The notes below the pieces were generated by a model. It was not told the origin of the DNA and did no database searches. It was given only the letters and a program-made list of their open reading frames with translations. 64,000 bases of DNA from Vicinamibacterales bacterium (GTDB lineage Bacteria; Acidobacteriota; Vicinamibacteria; Vicinamibacterales; 2-12-FULL-66-21): contig DASXLB010000028.1 in NCBI GenBank assembly GCA_036496585.1, positions 107,540 through 171,539 of the forward strand, in the 5' to 3' direction. Below, piece by piece: positions 8,975-16,366 of this stretch. Each line of letters starts with the position of its first letter. Positions within the stretch are counted from its first letter, which is position 1. Both the position numbers and the translations under genes were made by a program.

Positions 8975-9628
8975 ATGGGCCTCCGCAGCCGGCTGTTTGC
9001 CAGCATTTACGATCGGTTCACCGCCGGCGCCGAGGAGGCGTGCTTTCGCGCCCATCGCGCCGAATTGCTCACTGGCGCGCGCGGAAAGGTTCTCGAGATC
9101 GGCGCCGGGACGGGCGCGAACCTGCCGTTCTATTCCGACGCGGCAGACGCCGTCACCTGCGTCGAGCCGGAGGCCGCCATGATCCGGCGCCTTGCCCTGA
9201 AAGCCAGGCAGCAACAGCGCCCGATCGAGATCGTCGAGGCGCCCGCCGAGCGTCTGCCGCTGCCCGACGCCCACTTCGACACCGTCGTTTCCACCCTCGT
9301 GCTCTGCACAGTCGCGGATCAGCGTCAGGCCCTCGCCGAAGTGCGGCGCGTGCTCAAGCCAGGCGGCACGCTGTTGTTCATGGAGCACGTCCGCTCGGAG
9401 GATCCGAAGCTGGCGAAGTGGCAGGACCGGCTGAACGGCGTCAACCGCTTCGTAGCCTGCGGCTGCAATTGCAACCGCTCGACCGTCGACGCCATCCGCG
9501 CCGCAGGCTTCGCGATCACGGCGTTGACGAAAGACACGATCCAGAAGGCGCCGCCCTTCGTCCGTCCGCTCGTGGTCGGCGCTGCCCGGTCTCAGGCTTC
9601 GGGGGTCGCGCCCGGCACGAGGACGTAG
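8975..9628 (+). CDS. Class I SAM-dependent methyltransferase (UbiE/METTL7-like)
   Basis: 217 residues. Motif I is [15 protein letters not shown], the acidic SAM-ribose residue is in [10 protein letters not shown], and motif IV is [13 protein letters not shown], followed by [18 protein letters not shown]. This is a Methyltransf_11-type enzyme close to membrane-associated UbiE/METTL7-like methyltransferases; the acceptor is unknown. A TAGCAT hexamer ends 5 bases before the ATG. The last 37 bases overlap the convergent AlkZ-related gene, so the two messages are complementary at their 3' ends. Confidence 0.85.
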   Translation: MGLRSRLFASIYDRFTAGAEEACFRAHRAELLTGARGKVLEIGAGTGANLPFYSDAADAVTCVEPEAAMIRRLALKARQQQRPIEIVEAPAERLPLPDAHFDTVVSTLVLCTVADQRQALAEVRRVLKPGGTLLFMEHVRSEDPKLAKWQDRLNGVNRFVACGCNCNRSTVDAIRAAGFAITALTKDTIQKAPPFVRPLVVGAARSQASGVAPGTRT

Positions 9629-10413
9629 ACGCCGCGCGACGGCGAGGTCGCGAAGCCTTCGGCGACGAGCGCGCGGTTGCCGAGGCCAGCTTCCCAGCGG
9701 GGCAGTCCGATCACGCGCGCCAGTTCGCCCGGCACCGTCATCCCCGCACCAGTCAGAAAGCAGCGCGCGATCTCGCGGACGGCGGCGTCGCGCGCGACAC
9801 GCCGGCGCAACTCGTCGGGGAACCGCCCCACCGCGAGCGTCCAGACATAGGTGAACTTCGGCTGGTAATAGACCTCGCTCGGCACGACCAGCATCGCCGC
9901 CTGCAGCTCGTCGAGTGCGCGCGTGAACCGTCCGCGATCGGCGATGCCTGCATCCTGCCGGAGATCCGACGTCGCCATCTCCCATTCACGGCGTAGCACC
10001 CGCAGGATCGCCTGTGCGGAGCGGCTCAGGCGGCGCGGCTCGTCGGCGCGCCGTGCGCCCCACACGGCGTGGAAGTAGCGGATCATCCGCGGCGCGATGA
10101 ACAGCGTCCGCGCGCCGGCGAGTTTGCCGTAGTAGACCCTGCCGCGGCGCACGACCTCGTCCTTGAGCCGCCACGTGTGCGACGCCTCCGGGTCCTTCTG
10201 GACGTTACGCGGCATGATCGCGTCGCGGCGGCCGCAGACGGCGACGTAGAGCGACGGACCCGGACGCCGCGCGTCGGTCAGACACGACGCGAAGCCGACC
10301 CGCTCGACGAAACGCTCGGCGTCGAAGGCTGTCTCGATCGCCCGCGCGCCCTCACGCTGCCAGCGGACGTCGCGGTAGTCCTCGGCGTCGGGTGAGACCT
10401 CGATTCGCGGCAT
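9592..10413 (-). CDS. AlkZ-related winged-helix protein
   Basis: 273 residues. The order of motifs agrees with AlkZ-related proteins of the HTH_42 superfamily: [21 protein letters not shown], then [15 protein letters not shown], then a winged-helix stretch ([20 protein letters not shown]), then [11 protein letters not shown] and a C-terminal helix-turn-helix. The catalytic Q-x-Q or Q-x-D motif of true AlkZ/YcaQ glycosylases is not visible, so glycosylase activity is uncertain. It is divergent from the WG-repeat gene; its -10 (TAGCAT, reverse complement of 10423-10428) ends 9 bases from the start and shares bases with the opposing promoter. Confidence 0.65.
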   Translation of the reverse strand: MPRIEVSPDAEDYRDVRWQREGARAIETAFDAERFVERVGFASCLTDARRPGPSLYVAVCGRRDAIMPRNVQKDPEASHTWRLKDEVVRRGRVYYGKLAGARTLFIAPRMIRYFHAVWGARRADEPRRLSRSAQAILRVLRREWEMATSDLRQDAGIADRGRFTRALDELQAAMLVVPSEVYYQPKFTYVWTLAVGRFPDELRRRVARDAAVREIARCFLTGAGMTVPGELARVIGLPRWEAGLGNRALVAEGFATSPSRGVYVLVPGATPEA

Positions 10414-10439
10414 GCGCCGTCCATGCTAGGGTGGGTTGG
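10414..10439. promoter_or_regulatory. Overlapping divergent -10 elements
   Basis: Only 26 bases separate the AlkZ-related gene and the WG-repeat gene. On the minus strand TAGCAT occupies 10423-10428; on the plus strand TAGGGT occupies 10427-10432. The two hexamers share two bases, so RNA polymerase probably cannot open both promoters at once, and both messages would start at or next to their start codons. Confidence 0.5.
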
Positions 10440-11621
10440 ATGGTGCGCGCAATGCTGGCGGCCGCGGCAGCGATCGCCCTCGGCGCGTCCGCTCCGGCGC
10501 CTGCGAGATACCTCGTCAACGAGGACGGCGTCTACGGTTTCGTGGACGCGGCAGGCGGGCGCGTGCTGACGCTGCCGGCCGCCGTCACCGAGGCGCGACC
10601 GTTCGCGGGCGGGTTGGCCGCGGTCGCCCGCCGCGAGGCCTCCGGGGTGCGGTGGGGCTTCATCGACGAGCACGGCGCCATGGCGATCCTGCCGCGCTTC
10701 GATGCCGCAGGCGACTTCTCCGACGATCGAGCGGCGGTCGTGTTGCACGGGCGGCTCGGCTACATCGACCGGCGCGGCGCGCTGGTGATCGCGCCGCAGT
10801 TCGCCGCCGACGCCGACCGGATCGCCGATGCGGCATTCTCGAACGGCCTCGCCGCGGTGACCGACGTCCGTTCGAAGCGGGGCTACATCGACCGGGCCGG
10901 CCGGGCCGTCATCGCGTTCCAGTACGCCGTCGCCTTTCCGTTTGCCGGCGATCGCGCGCGGGTGGCGCGGCCAGAGCCGGACGGGGAGGCGCGGTTCGGC
11001 TATATCGATCGCGCCGGTCGATGGGTCGTGCCGCCGCGGTTTCAGCAGGCGCGCGACTTCGCCGGGGGGGTCGCCAGTGTCCTCGACGGTTCGCGAGCCG
11101 CGTTCATCGATCGCGACGGCCGCACGACCGTGACGCTCGAGGCGCACGATCTCGCGCCGTGCGCCGGCAGCACCGAGGACGGCCTGCCCGGGAGCTTCTC
11201 GGAGGGGCTCGCGGCGGTGCGCGTGGGCTGCCTGTGGGGATACATCGATTCGACCGGCGCCACGGTCATTCCACCGGCCTACTTCAGCGCCGGCCGCTTC
11301 AGCGGCGGCGTCGCGGCGGTCAACACCGGCGACGCCGCGCTCGCCAAATGGGGATACGTCGACCGCAGCGGGCGGATGGCGATCGCGGCGCGGTTTTCGA
11401 CGGCGGCCGCGTTCGACGGTCCGTTGGCGCTGGTGCAGATCGGCGGCTCAGATCAGGAGCTGTTGAACCGGGCGCTCCTCCGCGGCCTGGAAGACGACGC
11501 CGCCAATCAGACGATCAAGACGCAGGCGAAGGCGGACTTTCACCCGGGCACGCCGATGCGCAAGCCCGAGCTGGCCTACGTCGATGCGACCGGACGGGTC
11601 GTCTGGCACCACGCGCGATGA
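10440..11621 (+). CDS. Exported WG-repeat protein
   Basis: 393 residues with an N-terminal signal peptide (cleavage near APARY). The mature protein is an array of WG/KWG-type beta-rich repeats of about 45-50 residues, each carrying a variant of W/Y-G-[FY]-I-D-x-x-G followed by a hydrophobic strand: VYGFVDAAGG, RWGFIDEHGA, RLGYIDRRGA, KRGYIDRAGR, RFGYIDRAGR, AAFIDRDGR, LWGYIDSTGA, KWGYVDRSGR. WG-repeat proteins are of unknown or binding function. The start is fixed by TAGGGT ending 7 bases upstream. Its stop overlaps the start of the SET-domain gene (ATGA), so the two are translationally coupled. Confidence 0.85.
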   Translation: MVRAMLAAAAAIALGASAPAPARYLVNEDGVYGFVDAAGGRVLTLPAAVTEARPFAGGLAAVARREASGVRWGFIDEHGAMAILPRFDAAGDFSDDRAAVVLHGRLGYIDRRGALVIAPQFAADADRIADAAFSNGLAAVTDVRSKRGYIDRAGRAVIAFQYAVAFPFAGDRARVARPEPDGEARFGYIDRAGRWVVPPRFQQARDFAGGVASVLDGSRAAFIDRDGRTTVTLEAHDLAPCAGSTEDGLPGSFSEGLAAVRVGCLWGYIDSTGATVIPPAYFSAGRFSGGVAAVNTGDAALAKWGYVDRSGRMAIAARFSTAAAFDGPLALVQIGGSDQELLNRALLRGLEDDAANQTIKTQAKADFHPGTPMRKPELAYVDATGRVVWHHAR

Positions 11622-12025
11622 GGCCGCTCCCGCGCATCCTGCGGCGCCGCTCGCGGATTTCCGGCTGGGGCGTCTACGCCGCCCAGCCCATCGAGGAAGA
11701 CGTTCAGATCGTCGAGTACAAGGGGACGCTCATCACCCAGGCGGAGGCCTGGGAGCGCGAGCAGCGCTACCTGCCGCGCCAGCGGATCTGGATCTTCACG
11801 ATCGACGATCGCTGGGCGCGCGACGCGGCCTTTGGCGGCAACATCGCGCGCTACGTGAACCACTCGTGCCACCCGAACTGCTACGTCGACATCGAAGGAC
11901 GGCACATCTGGATCAAGGCGTCGCGGCGCATTCGCACGGGAGAAGAGCTGACCTACGACTACAACACGGACGGCGTGGCCGGGATTGCCTGCCGCTGCCG
12001 TCCGCGTTGCCGCCGCGTGATCTGA
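11618..12025 (+). CDS. SET-domain protein-lysine methyltransferase, minimal form
   Basis: 135 residues. The whole protein is a SET domain with a post-SET tail: N-terminal strand SRISGWGVYAAQPIEED, cofactor and catalytic signature NHSCHPNC (residues 81-88), catalytic tyrosine region LTYDYN (111-116), and a post-SET cysteine cluster (C125, C127, C131). NHSC supplies a further cysteine, so a post-SET zinc site is possible. SET enzymes transfer methyl groups from SAM to protein lysines; the target here is unknown. It overlaps the WG-repeat stop codon by four bases (ATGA), so synthesis is coupled to that of an exported protein although this product has no signal peptide. The stop lies 6 bases from the convergent peptidase stop. 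Confidence 0.88.
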   Translation: MRPLPRILRRRSRISGWGVYAAQPIEEDVQIVEYKGTLITQAEAWEREQRYLPRQRIWIFTIDDRWARDAAFGGNIARYVNHSCHPNCYVDIEGRHIWIKASRRIRTGEELTYDYNTDGVAGIACRCRPRCRRVI

Positions 12026-12031
12026 TCGCGA

Positions 12032-13933
12032 TCAGTTGAACCGGTTCTCGAGCCGCATCGCGTTCAGCAGCTTCGCCGCGTCGATGACGCCGAGTCCCGC
12101 GCCCGCGTCGTAACCGCTGATGCCCGTGTAGAACCAGTTGTCGCCGCCCGTGATGTCGACGATCGGCGAGAACGGTGACGCGCCGTAGAGACGCTGGAAG
12201 CGATACAGCATCGGGTTCCAGAACCCGACGCGGCCATGCGTGCCCTGCGCGGCGAGTGCGCTGATCCCGTTCAGCTGCGGCGCCACGAAACTGGTGCCGC
12301 CGAAGCCGTCGATCAGGCCGCCGTCGGTCGACGAGTACACGTAGTAGCCGGTGAACGGATCCGCGTTGAGCGAGATATCCGGCAGGTTGCGGCCCTTGAA
12401 ATGCGCCGGCAGCTGCAGCAGTGTTTCTCCCTGATAGACGACCGCCTGGCCGGGTTCGGTGCGGCGCACGCCAGGGGTGAACTGCTGATAGGAGGGGCGT
12501 GCCCAGTTGACGCTGACGCCGCCGCCGCCGCCGACGGGGAACAGCGACGTGTCCCCCGCAGGGAACGCGCCGATGCCGATCAGGTAGTTCTCGATGTAGT
12601 CCCAGCCCCACACCTGCTCGTGCGCGACCACCAGCGTCGGCGTACCGGGTCCGGCGCTGAGCTTGACCGGCGTGGTCGTGCCCCCCGCCGCAGTCATCGC
12701 CGGGTCCGCGGCCGGCACGTCGACCGACAGGACGTTATCGACCGGATCGTCGAACGCGTCGTTGATGTCGTAAGCGCCGTTGTCGCCCGACGCTGCGAAC
12801 AGCGAGACGCCCTGCGCGCCCGCCTCCAGGAACACCTGGTGGAAGGCCTGCAGCTCGCCTGAGCGGTCGACGCCGACGACGGCCTCGGCATAGAACTCTT
12901 CCGCGGAGCCCCAGCTCGTCGACAGGCTGTCGGCCAGGTTGTCGGAAATGGCGCGGTAGAACGCGTCCATGAAGCCGGCGGCGCTGTTGGGCGCGTCGTA
13001 GACGCGGATCGCGGCGCCCGGTGCCAGGCCGCCCGCCTGCTCGACGTCGAGCGAAGTCTCGCCCGATCCCGCGTCAGCGCTCAGTTCGGCGCCGCCGTCC
13101 ACGCGGATCTGCGTGATGCGGTTGGCCGGCACCGCGAGACCGATCAGGTTCCAGTAAGTGTAGGCGTCGGCAGGAATGAAGTCGGCCAGGGTGACGATGC
13201 CGACCGTCTGGCCGGTTCCGTCGATATGCGCCGCGTAGATCGGATTGACGTCGTAGAGGTTGGCGGCGTCGCCGACGGTGTAGTCGCCCGGCACCCCGGT
13301 GGCGATCGCGCCGGCCGGCGGCATCGCCCCGAACGGCCGGCGAATGGGCAGCGCCGCGTTCGCCGCGCGGCGGTGCATCGGGTGGAATTCGGGCTCGTCG
13401 CCGGGCCCGACGATGGTCACCAGCAGATCGCGCAAGAGCACCGGAATCCGCGGCGTGTGGCGCGGGCCGTGATAGCGGCGGCTGCCGCGGACGAAGTCGT
13501 GGACGTCGAGATCGAACGCCCGGTCGAAGGCGTCGGCGGTCCCGGTGACGCGCAGCAGCAGGCGGTTGGGATAGACCTCGTCGACTTGGATGCCGAATCC
13601 GCGCAGGTACCGCGTGATCGCGGCGACATCGGACGCCGCCGGCGCGAAGCGCGCGACGAACTCGTCGAGCGTCAGAAACCGGTGATACCGCGGCGACAGC
13701 GGATCCTGGGTCGAGGCGACCAGGGACTCGAGATCGTCCGGGTGCCGTACTTTGAGAATCAGCGACGCGCTCATGATCTGGCTGGCGGCGGTGGCCCCGA
13801 GATCCTGCGCGTGCGCGCGGACTGGACGATCCGGCAGCGAGCGCGCGGTCAACCGCGCGCCGGGCAGGCCGGCGACACCGGCCGCCGCCACGATGGCAAG
13901 CAGCGCGAACAGCGAACGAACCTGACTGCGCAT
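12032..13933 (-). CDS. Secreted S53 (sedolisin/kumamolisin-type) serine-carboxyl peptidase
   Basis: 633 residues from the ATG at 13933, which has an AGGAG-type Shine-Dalgarno just upstream. A signal peptide is followed by an activation prodomain (about residues 50-190; LSPRYHRFLTLDEFVARFAP is typical) and a subtilisin-fold catalytic domain. The catalytic Glu292 and Asp296 sit in SGETSLDVEQ, and the nucleophile Ser548 in GGTSFVAPQLNG. Family members are calcium-binding acid proteinases that mature by removing the prodomain; calcium-loop residues near the C-terminus (IVDITGGDNWFY, YDAGAGLGVID) are present. It is probably an extracellular protein-degrading enzyme. Confidence 0.92.
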   Translation of the reverse strand: MRSQVRSLFALLAIVAAAGVAGLPGARLTARSLPDRPVRAHAQDLGATAASQIMSASLILKVRHPDDLESLVASTQDPLSPRYHRFLTLDEFVARFAPAASDVAAITRYLRGFGIQVDEVYPNRLLLRVTGTADAFDRAFDLDVHDFVRGSRRYHGPRHTPRIPVLLRDLLVTIVGPGDEPEFHPMHRRAANAALPIRRPFGAMPPAGAIATGVPGDYTVGDAANLYDVNPIYAAHIDGTGQTVGIVTLADFIPADAYTYWNLIGLAVPANRITQIRVDGGAELSADAGSGETSLDVEQAGGLAPGAAIRVYDAPNSAAGFMDAFYRAISDNLADSLSTSWGSAEEFYAEAVVGVDRSGELQAFHQVFLEAGAQGVSLFAASGDNGAYDINDAFDDPVDNVLSVDVPAADPAMTAAGGTTTPVKLSAGPGTPTLVVAHEQVWGWDYIENYLIGIGAFPAGDTSLFPVGGGGGVSVNWARPSYQQFTPGVRRTEPGQAVVYQGETLLQLPAHFKGRNLPDISLNADPFTGYYVYSSTDGGLIDGFGGTSFVAPQLNGISALAAQGTHGRVGFWNPMLYRFQRLYGASPFSPIVDITGGDNWFYTGISGYDAGAGLGVIDAAKLLNAMRLENRFN

Positions 13934-14060
13934 GGCGGGCTCCTGTGCAAGAGAAGCGGACGAGTGAACCGGGCGCCGCCGAGTCTGCGTCCAGGCCGTC
14001 CATGCTGTCAAGGCGGCGGATCGGCGTGTAGTATAGGGGGCTGCGAAGGAGGGATCGTGT

Positions 14061-14813
14061 ATGCGCGTTTCCGTGACGGGATGCCTGGTCGCCGCGCTGC
14101 TGTTCGCGTCGGCCGGAGGAGCCCTGGCCCAGACGGCCGACGAGGTCGTGGACAAGGCGGTGGCGGCACTCGGCGGACGTGAAGCGCTCAGCAAGCTCAC
14201 CTCCCGCTCGACGTCCGGCAAGATCTCGGTTTCGACGCCGGCCGGCGAGGTGCCTGGCACCGTCGAGGTGTTCAATCAGGCGCCCAACAAGGTCCGGACG
14301 CTCATCACGCTCGACCTGTCGTCGCTCGGCGCCGGCGCGATGACCGTCGACCAGCGATTCGACGGGACGACGGGTTTCGCGGCGGACAGCATGCAGGGCA
14401 ACCGCGACATCACCGGCGATCAACTCGCCAACATGAAGAACGCGGACTTCCCGACGCCTCTGCTCCGCTACAAGGAGCGCGGCACCAAGATCGAGCTGGG
14501 CCCGAAGGAAAAGGTCGGCGACCACGACGTCCAGGTGCTCGTGATCACGCCGCAGACCGGGCCGACCTCGCGCGTCTCGATCGACACGCAGTCGTGGCTG
14601 CCCATCCGGCTCGTCCAGACGCTCGAGCTCCCCGAGGTCGGACGGGTCGAGCAGACCTCCGACTTGTCTGACTATCGCGAGGTCGACGGCGTCAAGGTGC
14701 CGTTCGGCATCCACAACGTCTCAGCGGTGCAGACCGTGAACATCACCCTGACCAAGGTCGAGCACAACGTGAAGATCGATCAGGCGCTGTTCTCGAAGCC
14801 CGGCGGAGTGTAG
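14061..14813 (+). CDS. Exported LolA-like fold protein, function unknown
   Basis: 250 residues with a signal peptide (cleavage near GALAQ). The mature part opens ADEVVDKAVAALGGREALSKL, the common start of exported outer-membrane-lipoprotein-sorting-like proteins in Acidobacteria. It continues as a half-barrel of long strands and ends SDYREVDGVKVPFGIHNVS, also typical. Such LolA/LppX-like folds bind lipids or lipoproteins, but no partner is evident. It has a strong AAGGAGGG Shine-Dalgarno, with TAGTAT about 26 bases before the ATG, so unlike many neighbours it has a conventional leader. Confidence 0.65.
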   Translation: MRVSVTGCLVAALLFASAGGALAQTADEVVDKAVAALGGREALSKLTSRSTSGKISVSTPAGEVPGTVEVFNQAPNKVRTLITLDLSSLGAGAMTVDQRFDGTTGFAADSMQGNRDITGDQLANMKNADFPTPLLRYKERGTKIELGPKEKVGDHDVQVLVITPQTGPTSRVSIDTQSWLPIRLVQTLELPEVGRVEQTSDLSDYREVDGVKVPFGIHNVSAVQTVNITLTKVEHNVKIDQALFSKPGGV

Positions 14814-14819
14814 TTTCAT

Positions 14820-14840
14820 CCGAGGGGCGTCGCTCCTCGG
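14820..14840. repeat. CCGAGGGGC hairpin element, copy 1
   Basis: An imperfect inverted repeat, CCGAGGGGC-GTC-GCTCCTCGG, starts 7 bases after a stop codon and is followed by ACTCCCCGACAC and then a CTCTCGC stretch. A near-identical block lies at 39224-39244 behind an unrelated gene. It could act as an intrinsic terminator, although no T-tract follows. Confidence 0.6.
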
Positions 14841-14878
14841 ACTCCCCGACACGCGCTCTCGCTCGCCGCTCCGATCTT

Positions 14879-16219
14879 TCAGCGAACGATGCGCAGGTTG
14901 GTCGGCGGCTTCGGCTCGGCGCCGGCCGCCAGCGCGCCCGATTGGTAGTACGCCCACGCCTTCCACCGAAAAAATCCGCCGTCGTCGTCGGCGGCATAGG
15001 GCGTGACGAGCGTCGGCACGCCGCCAGGCGAGCCGAGCGATGGGGCGGTTCCGCTCGCCGCCGCTTGCGACACGGTGGTGTTCCCGCCGATGGCCGCGGG
15101 GTTCGTCACGCCGTCGCTCGACGCGTCGCAGGCACAGCTGACGCCGCCGGCCCCTCCCCCGAACAGGAACGCCACGACTCCCGCGTCACGGTAGGCGGTG
15201 AGGTGCGTGCGGGCCGGTTCGTCGAGCAGCCATTCGATGCGATTGTCCTGGTAGTGTCCCCAGGTATTGTTCTGCGCGCGCATGTGCGTGTTGCCGAGCG
15301 GGATCTGCCACATCACCAGCCGCTTGCCCGACGCGGTCGAGAAGCGCGCGAGGAACCGCGTGTTGCGGCGGAAGTCGTCGGCGTCCCACCACGATGCGCC
15401 GCCGTCGCCGTAGACATACTGGTAGAACCCGGAGTCTCGATCGCTGAACTCGGCGAACGCGATGTCGAAGTTCGCGTTGAGCGACGTGTAGAAGGCGGCG
15501 GCGCGCCCGCCCAGCGTGTCGACGGCCGCGTCGGATGGATTCGACAGCGCGATGTCGATGCCGGTTCCCCACACGCTGACGTGGTAGGCAAGCATCACGT
15601 TGGGCGCGTACAGGTCGCGCAGCTTGACGATCGCGCGCGCGAAGCCGGAGACGGTGCTCGGCAGGCCTTGGAGTGCGGCGACGCCCGTCTCGGAAACCTT
15701 GGCCGCGACCGTCGAGGCGTTGTCGCTCGCGGCGCGCTGCTGCATGTAGCCCCAGAAGTCGGGTTCGACGTGCAGGACCACACGCTGCGATGGAAACGCG
15801 CCGGCCTTCTGGAAGAACAGGATGAGATCGGCGTAGTACGCCGTCATCGTCGCGGTGTTGTTCAGGTTGGCGAAATCGGCGCCCGCTTCGTCGCTGCCGG
15901 CGGGGCTCGACTGCAGCAGCTGGTAGTAGCTGAACACCGGGACCATGCCCTGGGCGATCGACTCCTGGATGTAGAACTTCGGGAAGTCGCCGTTGGTGTT
16001 CCAGGTCGCCCAGCCGCTGCCGGTGTTCACGCCGCCGGCGAGATACTGGTATCGGAAGAGGAACGGCGCCGTCGCGCGCAGCGCGGCCGCGCCGCCTGGC
16101 GAGTCGGCCATCCCGAGTTCGACGTGCGCCGGCCAGCCATCCGGCAGCGGCGGCAGCTGCGCCGCCGCGGGGCTGGAAGCGAGCATGGCGAAGGCAACAA
16201 TCCAGGCGCGCGGTTTCAT
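14879..16219 (-). CDS. Exported TIM-barrel-like protein, function unknown
   Basis: 446 residues from the ATG at 16219; signal peptide with cleavage near PAAAQ. The mature protein has the rhythm of a glycoside-hydrolase-like alpha/beta barrel: FYIQESIAQGMVPVFSYYQL, RVVLHVEPDFWGYMQ, APNVMLAYHVSVWGTGIDI, FDIAFAEFSDRDSGFY, RLVMWQIPLGN, GVVAFLFGGGAGG. Acidic residues sit at strand ends (VEPDFW, EFSDRD) as in glycosidases, but I cannot name a family or confirm catalytic residues. The C-terminal 70 residues (Ser/Gly/Thr-rich, then PPTNLRIVR) suggest a linker ending at the beginning of a lost fibronectin-like module. Confidence 0.6.
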   Translation of the reverse strand: MKPRAWIVAFAMLASSPAAAQLPPLPDGWPAHVELGMADSPGGAAALRATAPFLFRYQYLAGGVNTGSGWATWNTNGDFPKFYIQESIAQGMVPVFSYYQLLQSSPAGSDEAGADFANLNNTATMTAYYADLILFFQKAGAFPSQRVVLHVEPDFWGYMQQRAASDNASTVAAKVSETGVAALQGLPSTVSGFARAIVKLRDLYAPNVMLAYHVSVWGTGIDIALSNPSDAAVDTLGGRAAAFYTSLNANFDIAFAEFSDRDSGFYQYVYGDGGASWWDADDFRRNTRFLARFSTASGKRLVMWQIPLGNTHMRAQNNTWGHYQDNRIEWLLDEPARTHLTAYRDAGVVAFLFGGGAGGVSCACDASSDGVTNPAAIGGNTTVSQAAASGTAPSLGSPGGVPTLVTPYAADDDGGFFRWKAWAYYQSGALAAGAEPKPPTNLRIVR

Positions 16220-16366
16220 CGAGCGCTCCAAGTCTCTTTCGGGGAGCGGGTAGCTGGGGGGACTTCCAGGATACCTGATCTGTGCCAGAATCCGCAGCGG
16301 CGGCCGGCATGACGTCGGTCGGGCCCATCCCGCGGCCGCGACAACGCCACATAGGTAGTCCGCTTC

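Noticed and set aside
12032-14275. Upstream extension of the S53 peptidase beyond 13933
   Set aside because: The ATG at 13933 has a Shine-Dalgarno and starts a signal peptide; the extension overlaps the divergent LolA-like gene and is not protein-like.
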